A stretch of 64,000 nt of DNA from DATCHW01 sp963806045 (GTDB lineage: Bacteria; Bacteroidota; Ignavibacteria; Tepidaquicellales; Tepidaquicellaceae), in contig CAWDWP010000016.1 of NCBI GenBank assembly GCA_963806045.1, positions 1 to 64,000 of the forward strand. The letters are read 5' to 3'. Positions 1 through 10,354 of this stretch are shown here, piece after piece. The translations under genes and the position numbers were made by a program. Within the stretch, counting starts at the first letter, position 1. Each line of letters opens with the position of its first letter. The notes beneath the pieces are model-generated. The model was not told the origin of the DNA. It saw only the letters and a list, made by a program, of their open reading frames with translations, and did no database searches.

Positions 1-77
1 GCAACGAGCGAATTGCAAACGGTCGTGCGATGGAGGTTTGATCCGAACCTGAAAACTGAGAACTGAAAACTAAGCCA

Positions 78-1134
78 ATGACCGAAGCACGAAAAATCCG
101 GCTGACTGACTACGCCTCCTGCGCGGGCTGAGCGGGCAAGCTGCCGCAAGACGGCCTGGCGCAGGTCCTGCGTCAGTTAGAGCCCTGGCACCACCCCGAT
201 CTGCTGGTCGGCACCAACACCTGCGATGACGCCGGTGTCTTCCGCATCAGCCCCGATCTCGCATTGGTCCAGACGACCGACTTCTTTCCGCCGCTGGTGG
301 ACGATCCGTTCGCCTTCGGGCGGATCGCGGCGGCGAACGCCCTCAGCGACGTGTACGCGATGGGCGGCGAGCCGCTGACCGCGCTGAACCTGGTCGGCTT
401 TCCGGACAAAGTGCTGCCGCTGGAGATTCTGGTCGAGATTCTGCGGGGCGGCGCCGACGGCGGTGCGCGAAGCCGGCGCCGTCATCGTCGGCGGGCACAG
501 CGTCCGCGACAGCGAGATCAAATACGGCCTCGCGGTCACCGGCCGCGTACACCCCGACCACATCCTGACCAACGCCGGCGCCAAGCCCGGCGACGTGCTG
601 GTCCTCACCAAGCCGATCGGCAGCGGCGTGCTGTGCAGCGCCGCGAAGAGCGAACAAGTTGCCGGAGGCGGAGCTGGCCGAAGCCATCCAGCGTGATGGC
701 GGCGCTCAACAAGCCCGGCCGCGACGCCGCCGTGAAGGTCGGCGTCAACGCCTGCACGGACATCACCGGCTTCGGGCTGGTCGGCCACGCGTTTGAAATG
801 GCCGAAGGGAGCGACGTAACGATCGTGTTCGAAGCCGACCAGGTGCCGCTGCTGAGCCCGGACGCTGGAATTCGCCCGCCAAGGCGTGCTGACCCGGACG
901 CACAAGGCGACGCAGAGCTTCCTCGGCGCGAAGCTGCGAATTGACGCCGCCGTCGAGCAGGCCCTGGCCGGCGTGCTGATGGACGCCCAAACCTCCGGCG
1001 GACTGCTGCTGAGCGTGCCAGCCGAACGCTGCGCGGCGTTGATCGCGGAGTTGAACGCCGCCGGCGCGATCTGTGCCACGCTCGTCGGCCGCGTCGAAGC
1101 GCCCAATGGGACCCGCGTCGCACTCGTCGCATAG
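78..1134 (+). CDS. selD: Selenide, water dikinase SelD with in-frame TGA (selenocysteine), frameshifted
   Basis: SelD makes selenophosphate from selenide and ATP, the selenium donor for Sec-tRNA and selenouridine. From ATG 78 the frame reads MTEARKIRLTDYASCAG, then TGA at 129-131, then AGKLPQDGL and the conserved DDAGVF, TTDFFPP, NALSDVYAMGG and GTNTCDD-type segments. The TGA sits where SelD proteins carry the catalytic Cys or Sec, so this is residue 18 = selenocysteine. Later conserved parts (GGHSVRDSEIKYG, TDITGFGLVGHA, AQTSGGLLLSV) lie in alternating frames, with single-base shifts near 460, 648, 695 and 862; removing them rebuilds a protein of about 350 residues ending at TAG 1132-1134. 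An automatic caller would start at about 264 and lose the N-terminal active site. Identity is very sure; whether the copy is functional depends on the shifts being sequencing errors. Confidence 0.9.
132..176 (+). promoter_or_regulatory. Candidate bacterial SECIS element
   Basis: Immediately after the TGA at 129-131, bases 156-164 (CTGGCGCAG) can pair with 168-176 (CTGCGTCAG) in a 9-bp stem with one G-U pair, closed by the loop GUC at 165-167. The loop lies about 34 bases past the UGA and begins with G. The apex CAGGUC resembles the GCAGGUCUGC apex of the E. coli fdhF SECIS. Position, loop G and helix length fit SelB recognition. This is inference from pairing; I could not compute folding energies. 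Confidence 0.72.
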
Positions 1135-1170
1135 CTTGACAGCCCAACACCCGCCACTAGATTGGTCGCG

Positions 1171-2863
1171 ATGCACTCGGCGGAAGGCACACCGCCGGCT
1201 CTGGTCGCGGATCGCGAACGATCGGGCCGGGTAACTTGTCTGCTCGCCTGCCTCCTGCTGTTGGTGCTGGGGGCGGCGGCGCACATCTGGTATCTGATCG
1301 CGGACTGCCCGCTCGATCTGTCCGGCGACGAAGCCTTCTACTGGGAATGGTCCCGCCAGCTGGACCTGAGCTATTACGAGAAAGGCCCGCTGATCGCCTA
1401 TATCATCGCGGCGGGGCGTTCGGCGCTGGCCGATTGGTCGCAGCGCATCGTCGGCAACGAGCGCTCGCCGTCCGCGTGCCCGGCGTGCTGCTGTCGGCGC
1501 TGACCGGCCTGGGCATCTACATGCTCGCGCTGCGCACGTTGCGGCGTGCGCGGCTGGCCCTCGCGGCGGTCGCGCTGACCTACACCGTCCCGATTCTGGC
1601 CGCCGGGGCGGGGCCGATGACCATCGACACGCCGCTCGCGTGCGCGTGGGTGTGGGCACTGGTGTGCGTAGACCGGGCGCTGGCGCGAAACTCGCTCGCC
1701 GCGTGGGTCGGTACCGGCCTGCTGATCGCCGTCGGAATCCTGGCCAAGTACACCATGCTCGTGCTTTTCCCAGCGGTCGGGCTGCTGCTGCTGACCGAAC
1801 CCAAGTTGCGGGTGTTCCTGCGGCGGCCGCGGGCCGTACGTCGCGCTCGCACTCGGCATGACGGGCTTCGTGCCGATCCTTCTTGGAGCGCACGACGCGA
1901 CTGGGTGAATTTCCGGCACGTGGCCGGGCAGGCGGGTACTGGCCCACGGACCCGGACTCGACCTGCTGAGCGTGCCGGCTTACGTCGCGGGACAAGCGGG
2001 CGTGGTCGGGATCGTGTGGCTGGTCGGCATCGTCTGGGCATGGTCGATCTCTGGCGACGGCCGCGCGACGCGGCGACTGAAGTCCACGACCCGCCACGGT
2101 GAAGTTGTTGCTCTGGGCCGCCGCGACGCCCTGGCTGCTCTTCCTGGGTTTCAGCGTCATCACGAAAATCCAGCCGAACTGGCCGGTACCGTGCATGCTG
2201 ACCGGCGTCATCATCCTGCCGCTCTGGCTGGCACGCCGCCTGCCGCTGACCGAGTGCCCGGGCCCGCAATGGGGCGCGGGCCTTCATCGCGGCGGGGATT
2301 CGTGGGCGGCGGTATCGGCCTCGTGATGCACCGCACGGAATGGCTGACGCCCGTGTTCGCCTGGCTCGCGCGACGCGCCGCCGTGGGACCTGACCCCGAT
2401 CGCCAAGTACGATCCGACGCGCCCGGCTGCGCGGCTGGTCGCAACTGGGCGCGGCCGTCGGCGAGGTACTGCAGGCCGAGCGCACCGCCGGCCGCGACCC
2501 GTTCCTCCTCGCCGACGATTACCAACTCGCCGCCGAGATCGCGTTCTACTGCCCCGGCGAGCCCGACGGTCTATTCGGCCCAAAGCGTGCTCGGCGGCCG
2601 GATGGCCAGTATGACATCTGGCCCAACCCGATTCGCGAGCGGGCGGAGTTCGTCGGCCGGCCCTGCGTCTACGTCGGCGCACTGCCACGCGGCGCTCACC
2701 GAGGGCGGCGCAACGCGCCGCCGGGCCGTTCCGGAACTGCGCACGCGTGCGACGGTCGAATTCACCATGCGCGGGCAGCCACTGCAAATCTGGACGATCT
2801 CGACCTGCGACGCATTCGCCGGATTCAAGGACACCGCGCGCACCGGCGCAGCAGGCGTATTGA
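1171..2863 (+). CDS. PMT_2/ArnT-like membrane glycosyltransferase, frameshifted
   Basis: The N-terminus carries one hydrophobic helix and then DLSGDEAFYWEWSRQLD and YYEKGPLIAY. This is the signature of the dolichyl-phosphate-mannose-type glycosyltransferase family (GT39/GT83-like), in which the acidic loop after TM1 is catalytic and a polyprenyl-phosphate sugar is the donor. More membrane helices follow (IDTPLACAWVWALV, LAKYTMLVLFPAVGLLLL, ITKIQPNWPVP), then a soluble C-terminal part with DDYQLAAEIAFYCPG. The reading frame changes near 1465, 1830, 1910, 2090, 2270 and several more places. The end at 2863 (TGA) is my best guess after a last shift. ATG 1171 is preferred to TTG 1162. The gene lies 37 bases after selD, but I see no functional link. 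The acceptor cannot be told. Confidence 0.7.
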
Positions 2864-2898
2864 AGCCGCCGCCGCACGGTCTCCGGCACGCGGTTTGC

Positions 2899-2926
2899 TT
2901 GACAGGGGCCGGGCGGGCCTTAAATT
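2899..2926 (+). promoter_or_regulatory. Possible sigma-70 promoter before the LptF/G-like gene
   Basis: TTGACA at 2899-2904 is followed after 16 bases by TAAATT at 2921-2926, an AT-rich patch in otherwise GC-rich DNA just upstream of the permease start at 3007. It is a sequence match only. Confidence 0.4.
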
Positions 2927-3006
2927 CACAAGATGCGAGTGACGGCAAACGCGTGGCGGCGAGGCAGAAGCGGCACGCCGGACGGGCGATGGTCCAGGCG
3001 CGGTGG

Positions 3007-4655
3007 ATGATTACGCTACACGCCTACGTCCTGCGCGAATTGCTCAAGACCTTCGGGCTGGCACTGACCGCCCTGACGGTGCTGTTCACGATGGGGGGCG
3101 GCCTCTACAACGTCGTCCGCTCCGAGGGCGTTTCGGCCGGCGACGTGGTCGGCTTCCTGCCCCTGCTCATCCCGATCGTCGTGACCGTGACCATGCCGCT
3201 CGCGGCCTTGTTCGCGGCCACGATGGTCTACGGCCGGCTCGCCGCCGACAACGAGCTTGCAGGCCTGCCGCGCCGCCGGCATCAACATCCACCGCATGTT
3301 CCTCTCGGTGCTGCTGCTGTCGGTCTTCGTGGCGGCGTTCACGCTGCTCTTCGGCAACTTCGTGATTCCGGGCCTGGCGCGGGAAATCGACGACTTCGCC
3401 CGCAGCAACATCCGCGACCTGGTCGCCCAGCAGTTGCAGCACAAGGGCTTCATCCATCGCGGCAAGGCCGGCGAGGACCGCTACACCTTCACGGCCGAAA
3501 GCGCGAAGGGCGTGTCCGAAGCCGCCTTGCGCGAAAGCACTTCGAGGTCGCCAAGGGCCTGCACTACCTGCTGGTCAACGGCCCGAGCTTCCTGCAGATC
3601 GACCGCAACGGGGAACTGGTGCACTTCGCGGTCGCAAAATACGTGCTCTGTGTCTTCGATACGCGCGTCAAGCCGATTGAAGTCACGCTGCACGTCCGCG
3701 ACGGACAGGATTACCAGGTCGGCAAACAGGCCGAGCGGCTCGACCAGCAACAGAATTGGGCCGATCGCGATGCCGCTGCCCACGGCCACGAAACCGCACC
3801 TCGCCGATTTGCGGCTCCTGCTGCGTGGCGGCGCGCCCTGGGAGGCCCCCGAACTGCACGACCAGATCCAGCACTTCCTCGTCACGCTCACCCGCGCACG
3901 CTACACGACCAATTGCGCCCAGCGGCTCCAAGCCGGCCAGAACGTGCAGCTCGTCGACGACTACCAACGGCGCTACAAGATCACCGCGACCGGCGTCCGC
4001 GCCGGACGCGACGGGCTGGTCCTCAGCCACGCGCGGGTCGAGGTCCAGTCCCCCAGCCAGGACCGCCCCACCGTCTACACGGCTGAGCGGATCGACCTGA
4101 CGACCGTGCCCCTCCCCGACAATCGGTTGATGTGCGAGCTGCCCTCGCCCAAGTCGGCAATCAGGATGTCCTCGAAGTACGACCCGCGCGGCGCCAACTA
4201 CGCCGTCCCGCGCCACAAGGACAAGCTCACGCTCGACCGGGCCTACGTGCCCAGCGAGGTCTTGCGGGCACTGGAAACCTACACGCCGGAAGCGGTAATC
4301 CGCCCGAGGCCGATCTGCCACTCGACCAGGACCTCGGCGACCGGCGGATCGGCCTGCAAAAGGCCGCGGCCCGGCTGGACCGCCAAATCGTGGCCACGAT
4401 CAACTTCCGGATGGGCTTTGCGGCCAGCGCCTGGTCACACTCCTGATGGGTGCGGCCCTGGGGATCATGTTCCGCGGGTCACGCGCTTTGGCAGCCTTCG
4501 GGCTCGCAATCGTGCCCTTCTTCTGCGTCGCCATCCTCATGGTCCTCGGAAAGCAGTTGGCCGAGGACGACAAAGCGACCGCGCTCGGCCCGTTCGTGAC
4601 CTGGGGCGGGCTCGTGCTGGTGCTGCTCGCGGATACCGTGATTCTCCGGCTGCCA
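3007..4655 (+). CDS. LptF/LptG (YjgP/YjgQ) family permease, frameshifted, cut at contig join
   Basis: Lpt permeases form the inner-membrane part of the ABC machine that extracts lipopolysaccharide for transport to the outer membrane. The protein starts MITLHAYVLRELLKTFGLAL, the typical first helix, followed by helices around LPLLIPIVVTVTMPLAALFA and the NELAGL motif that contacts LptB. A long periplasmic domain follows, and then the C-terminal helix pair (MGAALGIMF, GLVLVLLADTVIL). Shifts near 3257, 3535, 3745, 4300 and 4440 break the frame but the similarity continues each time. The GC-rich sequence ends at about 4654 within or just after the last helix, and the reading frame then runs into foreign AT-rich DNA (stop at 4689-4691). 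The true C-terminus is therefore unknown. LptF versus LptG cannot be decided. Confidence 0.75.
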
Positions 4656-4664
4656 AAACTATCA
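4648..4664. other. Abrupt composition breakpoint, probable chimeric join
   Basis: Left of about 4654 the DNA is GC-rich with GC-ending codons. From AAAACTATCAGC (starting at 4655) onward it is AT-rich. On the plus strand the permease homology ends here. On the minus strand the decarboxylase reads EGIEYADSF and then turns into GC-rich nonsense. Both genes lose homology within a few bases of each other and no mobile-element end or target duplication is visible. Confidence 0.8.
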
Positions 4665-5519
4665 GCATATTCGATACCTTCTATTAAATAACGATATTCC
4701 TGAAGCAATAATACGGAACCAACATAAGCAGCATCGATATGAAGCCAGAGATTATACTTCTTACATATTTTCCCAATTTCTAATATATTATCTACCGCAG
4801 CTGAACCTGTAGTACCAAGTGCTGCAACCACACAAAATGGTCGTTTACCATTTGAAATATCTTTCTTAATCGATTTTTCTAATTCATAGGTTTTGATACC
4901 AAACTCATTATTTACTTCTATTTTTGAAAGACATTTTCTTCCAAGTCCTGCAATCTTAACTGCTTTTTCAATCGAAGAATGTGCTTCAGTAGGAACAATA
5001 AAGTCTTTAACCGTGAATATCCTGAACTCCATTTTCATTTATTTCATAATTTGAATATTTTTCCCGGGCACAAATAATTGCCGCTAATGTAGAAGTCGAA
5101 GCTGTATCTTGTATCACTCCCGAAAAATAATCCGGTAATCCAATAATATCCCTTATCCAGCACATAACCCTTTCTTCAAGTTCAGCAGCGGCAGGTGAGG
5201 TCTCCCACTTCATACATTGTGCTCCCATAGCAGCTGTAAGCATTTCTGCAAGAAGAGAAGGATAGCTGGAGTTAGCAGGAAAATAAGCGAAAAAATTTGG
5301 ACTTTGCCAATGTGTAATTCCCGGAATAATAATTTTACAAAAATCATTGAATATTTCATCAATATCCTCACCATTTAAAGGTGCATTGTCCGGAAGAGAT
5401 TTTAAGATATCTCCGGGTTGAACTTGTGATTTTACAGGGTATTTTTCAATTTCTTCATAGTACTTTACTATCCAGTCAATAAACTTATGAGCATTTATTT
5501 GAAATTCCTGTAGATCCAT
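4655..5519 (-). pseudogene. Aromatic-amino-acid-type PLP decarboxylase, N-terminal half only
   Basis: This is a group II decarboxylase (DOPA/tryptophan/tyrosine decarboxylase family). It begins MDLQEFQINAHKFIDWIVKY and shows GITHWQSPNFFAYFPA, CMKWETSPAAAELE, EAHSSIEKAVKIAGLG, ALGTTGSAAVDN and LHIDAAYVGS, where the Asp and Ala of DAA touch the PLP ring. A one-base shift lies near 5020 (between ENGVQD and FTVKDF). Homology stops at EYADSF, just before the expected NFNPHKW segment that holds the PLP lysine, because the sequence switches to GC-rich DNA at 4655. The missing half, about 230 residues, is an artefact of the join if the contig is chimeric. Substrate cannot be deduced. Confidence 0.85.
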
Positions 5520-5668
5520 TATTTAATTAATTTAATTTAAATTAACAAAATTCGTATGAATGATAAATTCTAAAAAATAAATTTATTTTGATAGCATCAA
5601 TTTGTTTATTTCATTTATGCTTAACCTATTATATCTTATATACATGTTAAACCAATAAATACTTAGTC

Positions 5669-6337
5669 ATGAAAATTATTATATTATTAGTCACATTGTT
5701 TTTCTCATCATTGCAAATAAAAGCTCAAAGTAATGAAATTACATTATACGTTGCTAATCATAAAGGTGAAATTAAGACAGTTTCGATGGGAGTTACAAGT
5801 TGTTATCTTGTTAAAGAATCAAAAACCGGCGAATGGCAGAATTTCAATGGCGTGATTGAAGGTTTTAATTACAAAGAAGGAAATGAATATGAACTTCAAG
5901 TGGAAAAAGTTGCGTCTTTAAATCCTCCAACCGATTTGCCTCTGTATTATTATAGATTAAAATCCGTAGTTAGTAAGAGACCCACGATGAAAATTTCCAA
6001 CAAAGATAAGAAAGTCCTTAATGGCTCGAAATTTATTTTAAATAAAATGAGAATTGACGGAGATATTCAGCAAGTTTCAAATAACAAGATGATAATTTCA
6101 TTTCTCTGGAATAATAACACGGTATCAGGAAATGATGGGTGTAATGATTTTACCGGTATTTTTGAAATCAATAAAAATAAAATTTCATTTTCAAATTTCG
6201 GCTGGACTAAGATGAACTGTACTGATACAAATTTGGATAAACATTTCAACACTTTAATATTTGAAGTAGATAAATATAAACTTAGTAAAAATCATCTAAA
6301 ATTATATAAAGGCAAGAAATTATTATTTGATATATGA
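5669..6337 (+). CDS. Secreted DUF4377 + META (HslJ-like) domain protein
   Basis: A 222-residue protein with a classical signal peptide (MKIIILLVTLFFSSLQIKAQ). Residues about 25-105 look like DUF4377, with the CYLVKES...WQNF...I.GF.Y..G.EY.L.V pattern that ends at YYYRLKSVVSK. Residues about 118-215 form a META domain of the HslJ type, seen in NGSKFILNKM and the conserved GCNDFTGIF...GWTKMNC. The pairing of these two domains recurs in Bacteroidota secreted proteins. HslJ is linked to heat and novobiocin resistance in E. coli, but no mechanism is known. It stands alone, divergent from the decarboxylase remnant and convergent with the aldo/keto reductase. Confidence 0.8.
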   Translation: MKIIILLVTLFFSSLQIKAQSNEITLYVANHKGEIKTVSMGVTSCYLVKESKTGEWQNFNGVIEGFNYKEGNEYELQVEKVASLNPPTDLPLYYYRLKSVVSKRPTMKISNKDKKVLNGSKFILNKMRIDGDIQQVSNNKMIISFLWNNNTVSGNDGCNDFTGIFEINKNKISFSNFGWTKMNCTDTNLDKHFNTLIFEVDKYKLSKNHLKLYKGKKLLFDI

Positions 6338-6353
6338 AATTATGAATTAAATT

Positions 6354-6387
6354 ATTTTACTCCCCATTTGATAACGGGGAGCAAAAT
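6354..6387. terminator. Bidirectional terminator hairpin
   Basis: CTCCCC at 6360-6365 pairs with GGGGAG at 6376-6381. The stem is extended by ATTTT/AAAAT arms across one mismatch. It lies between two convergent genes and has A/T runs on both sides. Confidence 0.7.
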
Positions 6388-6407
6388 TATTATTTTAATT
6401 TATTCAA

Positions 6408-7436
6408 CTATCTTCGGTGATTATCCAATTTGTTAAATTCACCACTAAAAATGAGATTTCTAATTAATTCTTCCTGAAAGAATTCATGCGGGAAGCCAAG
6501 GTCAATTTTACTTACTTCATCAAGTTTTTTTAATTGTTCTTCGGGAATCGTGATATCTGCTGCCCCCAATGAATCTTTAATTTGCTCTTCGGTTTTTGAT
6601 CCGACAATAGGAATGACGACCTGGTTCTTCTGCATCGCCCATCTGACAGCTACCTGGGTTGGTGTCACATCCAATTCTTTAGCAACTTCCACATTTACTG
6701 CCGCAATTTTTGAATTAATTTCGTTTCTTCTTTTCGAATCAACTGTAATTCTACCTTTGGCATCTTTATTACTCAAATATTTTCCACTTAACACACCACC
6801 TCCTATGGCTCCCCAGGGTGTGATTGCTATATCGAGTTCTTTTGCCATTGGAAATAAATCTCGCTCCGGTGTTCTTGCGATTAAGCTGTATTCAATCTGG
6901 AGTCCTGTAAATTGTGTCCACCCTCTGAATTCTGCAATTGTATTTGCCTGTGAGACTATCCATGCAGGGGTATCAGAAATGCCTATATAGTGAATCTTTC
7001 CGCTTGATATTAAATCATCTAAACTTCTCATTACTTCTTCGACAGGTGTTGTAAAATCCCACATATGGAGCCAGAGAATATCAATAAAATCTGTATTTAG
7101 ACGTTTCAAACTTTCATTAACAGAACGAATAAGATTTTTTTTGTGATTTCCACAGAAATTTAAATCGTTCATTTTGTCGAAAAGAGTATATTTGGTAGCA
7201 AGTACAAAATGGTCTCGGTCTGAATGAATAAATTCCCCTACCCATTTTTCACTTGTTCCTTCAGTGTACCGGTTTGCGGTATCTATAAAGTTTCCGCCCG
7301 CATTAGCATAAACATCAAATACTTTTTTACTATTTTCATAATCAGCACCCCATCCCCATTCTGTACCAAATGACATTGCACCGAGACAAATCTCAGATAC
7401 ACGTAATCCGCTTTTACCAAAAAGTTTATATTTCAT
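6408..7436 (-). CDS. Aldo/keto reductase
   Basis: A full-length 342-residue AKR-superfamily oxidoreductase that reduces aldehydes or ketones with NADPH. It opens with MKYKLFGKSGLRVSEICLGAMSFG. The catalytic tetrad is visible as Asp52 and Tyr57 (FIDTANRYTEG), Lys82 (LATKYTL) and His124 (WLHMWD). The cofactor-binding end IPIVGSKTEEQI is intact. The length and the order of motifs resemble the YajO/Tas-like soluble subgroup. It is followed by a terminator and preceded by 78 bases and the M49-like peptidase gene on the same strand. Substrate unknown. Confidence 0.9.
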   Translation of the reverse strand: MKYKLFGKSGLRVSEICLGAMSFGTEWGWGADYENSKKVFDVYANAGGNFIDTANRYTEGTSEKWVGEFIHSDRDHFVLATKYTLFDKMNDLNFCGNHKKNLIRSVNESLKRLNTDFIDILWLHMWDFTTPVEEVMRSLDDLISSGKIHYIGISDTPAWIVSQANTIAEFRGWTQFTGLQIEYSLIARTPERDLFPMAKELDIAITPWGAIGGGVLSGKYLSNKDAKGRITVDSKRRNEINSKIAAVNVEVAKELDVTPTQVAVRWAMQKNQVVIPIVGSKTEEQIKDSLGAADITIPEEQLKKLDEVSKIDLGFPHEFFQEELIRNLIFSGEFNKLDNHRR

Positions 7437-7514
7437 AAATTAATAATTAATGTTTGAGAAAGTAATTTCCATTTCTAAACAAAATTTGGAAAAGATAAAA
7501 TTCCAATTTTTAAT

Positions 7515-9135
7515 TTAAAATTTCAAATAATCCATTCCCATATTGAAAACAATATCTACAGGAATTTTTGCATCTTTAATTCTATCCAAATCTTTTTGAA
7601 GCTCTGTTTTAACTTTTCCGTCTTCTTCAATTAATTTCTTAGCTGAATAATAATCTCCGTCTCCCTGAATTTTCAAAATCTGTTGAACTGATGATGTAAC
7701 TGCATCTTTCATCTTATCAAAATTGACACTATATGTTCCATCTGTATTTCTTGTGAATGCACCGCATATTTTCAAAATAATAAAATCTTACCATATTTGC
7801 TTTCCCGTGAGCTTCAGAAGCACCAAATCTGCAGGAACGGAAAATTCCTGCCAAAAATGTGACATAATTATCCATCACCTCACCTTCTTTTAAATCCCCA
7901 ATTTCATAAAGTTTGGTAACAATATAAAGTCCGAGAATATCTGCTTTCCCCTCTTCAATTGTTGAGTATTGTTCTTTTAAATATTCCCTAACTGTTCCTG
8001 CTCCTGATATAACATTCTTAATACCAAGTCCATGAGCAACTTCGTGAAACATTGTATTTTCGAAGAATGCATTAAATTTTACGTATTTTCTCTGTTCTTC
8101 GGTAATTAATAAATTTGAAATTGGAATCATAATATCATCAAATTTTGAATTCATTATATTTTTTAGCTGTAATCGGCGCGAACCTTTTTTAGCCTGCACT
8201 TCTTCATCATTTGGTAAATTTATTGCGATGGTCTTGCTACCTGCATTGCAGTCTCCTGCATAATAAATTGCATTGTAAACATTTAAATCTGAACTTGTTC
8301 CGGGAATTTCTTTTTTATAATTTTCTTCAACCGGTAAGCCCTTTTGAATATCCGGAAGCATCATTGAATATTTTTCCAGTTTTTTACTCCATTCAGGATT
8401 TTTAATCAATACAAAAGATTCAAATGCTGTTTTATATCCGAATAATCCGTCAGTGTAATTTTCGATTGGTCCTACCACAAAATCAATATTTGAAGTTTTC
8501 ATATCCATCCAGGCATAATCACTTGGCTGATAGTTATCCGATATAAGAGCTTCAGCTCGCATTGAAAGATATTTCTTCAATCCTTCATTTTCTGCAAGTT
8601 CTGATGCCTGCCTGAGAAGTGTAGCGGCTTTATTAAGGCTTTCCTTATAAGCAACTGAATAAGGGATTACTATTAGTTCACCTTTTTCATTTCTTCTCAA
8701 AATTGTATATGGGTCTGTTTTTTTTGAATCCGAGAAATTATTAAATTCTTCTTTTGTCATATCCGGAGGATAGAAATTAGCTCCTTCAGGTTTCGGACGC
8801 ATACCTTGAATAAACGGATTAAGTCCGTCAAGGTTATCCCACGGACCATAATTTATTAAAATAAATTTTTTCTCATATTCGTCATTAGTCATCGACATCA
8901 ATTGATTTTTATCTCCATAATTTTGCAACCAGAATAAATCATCCATTATTTTTGCAACATCTATTAGTATCGGGATAATTTTCTTTTCGCTTGCACTTAA
9001 CCAGGATAAATCTTCTGTAAGAGTTATGGGATTATAACTTTCAACTCTTTCTTGAATCTTTAAATTTTGAGCAAATGTGTTAATATTGCTACATATTAAT
9101 AAGACTAACATCAGAAATAAAATTTTGTGTATCAT
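7515..9135 (-). CDS. M49-type (dipeptidyl-peptidase III-like) zinc peptidase, one frameshift
   Basis: A secreted protein (signal peptide MIHKILFLMLVLLICSNINTFAQ) of about 540 residues. The zinc site is HEVAH at residues 364-368 followed by GLG, with EEGKAD at about 394-399 giving the third ligand. This combination matches bacterial relatives of dipeptidyl-peptidase III (M49). They have a five-residue HEXXH in place of the six-residue HEXXGH of the eukaryotic enzyme. A one-base shift near 7775 separates GKANMVRF from the C-terminal piece NTDGTYSVNFDKMKDAV. The stop at 7515 gives a normal family end. It starts 35 bases after the oxidoreductase gene, so the two are probably co-transcribed. It probably trims peptides outside the cytoplasm. 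Confidence 0.8.
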
Positions 9136-9170
9136 ATTCTTAATTATTTATTTTGTTAAAAAATATTTAT

Positions 9171-10207
9171 TTACGGTAATATAACTATTTTTCCGATTGC
9201 TTTTCCTTCTTCAATTAATTTATGTGCATCTTGTAATATCTTCCAATTCAAAGATTCTATGGACTAAAGGCTTAATTGCACCGAGGGCAACTAAATTCAC
9301 TAATTCTTCCAACTCGTTTTTCTCACCAAGATATGTACCAAACAGACTCAAATGTTTTAAATAAGTCATATGGATGCTTAAAGTAGTTTCTCTTCCACTT
9401 AAAATACCACATAATATAAGTCTCCCCCCTTTTTTCATCATATTGAAGCTTCTATCAAAAGTAGCAGGTCCAACATAATCAATAATAACATCTATACCTC
9501 TGCCTAATGTAATATCTAAGACTTTTTCTTAAATCTTTTTATCTTCAAAATGATTAAATACATAATCCACCCCAAGTTCTTCAAGTTTTTCCATTTTCTC
9601 TTTAGAGCCGGCAGTAGCAAATATTTTTGCCCCAACAAGTTTTGCAATTTGAACTGCAATATTTCCTAATCCACTTGTACCTCCCCAGATAAAAAATGAT
9701 TCTTCCCTATCAAGTTTCGCAACACCTGTAAGTGCATGATATGCGGTTAATCCTGCCACGGGTAAACAAGCCGCATCTTCAAAACTAACATTCTCAGGTA
9801 GTTTTATCAATGAGCTTTCAGGAACAACTGTAAATTCAGAATATGAACCGGGCAAATTCATTCCAAAATATTTCCAGTCAGGTGATAATGCCGGTCTTCC
9901 TCTTCTGCTCCATTCATCGTCGCTTTCGGAAACTATCGGCCAGGAAATGATTCTATCCCCTTTTTTAAAATTTTTTACATCACTCCCGATGTTTTCAATT
10001 ACACCGGTAATATCACCGCCGAGAATATGCGGAAACTTAATATTTAATCCGGGATATCCGTTTCTTATAAGAATATCAACACGATTCACTGAAGTTGCTT
10101 TAACTTTAATCAATGCTTCGTTGCTTTTTATTTTAGGAACCGGATAATTAGACTTCATAGACTAATTTATCTCTTCCGCCGTTTTCGCGTAATAAAATCG
10201 CTTTCAT
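9171..10207 (-). CDS. Zinc-type alcohol dehydrogenase/quinone oxidoreductase, frameshifted
   Basis: A medium-chain dehydrogenase/reductase. Visible parts: the GroES-like domain (ALIKVKATSVNRVDILIRNG, HILGGDITGVIE), the NAD(P)-binding motif WGGTSGLGNIAVQIAKLVGAK, and DVIIDYVGPATFDRSFNMMKKGGRLILCG. The ending GKAIGKIVILP stops at TAA 9171-9173. The true start is ATG 10207 (MKAILLRENGGRDKLVYE), separated from NYPVPKIKS by a shift near 10150. Further shifts are near 9530 and 9235. Many members lack structural zinc, and I see no clear four-Cys lobe here. With the downstream peptidase and AKR genes it forms a minus-strand group. Substrate unknown. Confidence 0.82.
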
Positions 10208-10354
10208 TTATTATAACAACATTTTAATTATTTATGCTTAAAAGCTATAAAATTTTTAAGAGTTATGATATTCAAATATTATTAATGAATTTAATGAATA
10301 TTTTTCATATTTTGAGCATTCCTTACAATTTATTAATCAAATAGAATTAATAAT

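Noticed and set aside
129..131. TGA in selD as a nonsense mutation
   Set aside because: It sits exactly at the catalytic Cys/Sec position and is followed by a SECIS-like hairpin, so selenocysteine is the better reading.
4655..5519. Decarboxylase truncated by natural insertion of GC-rich DNA
   Set aside because: No element ends, target duplication or tRNA; both flanks have no homology past the point, which fits a join of unrelated contigs better.
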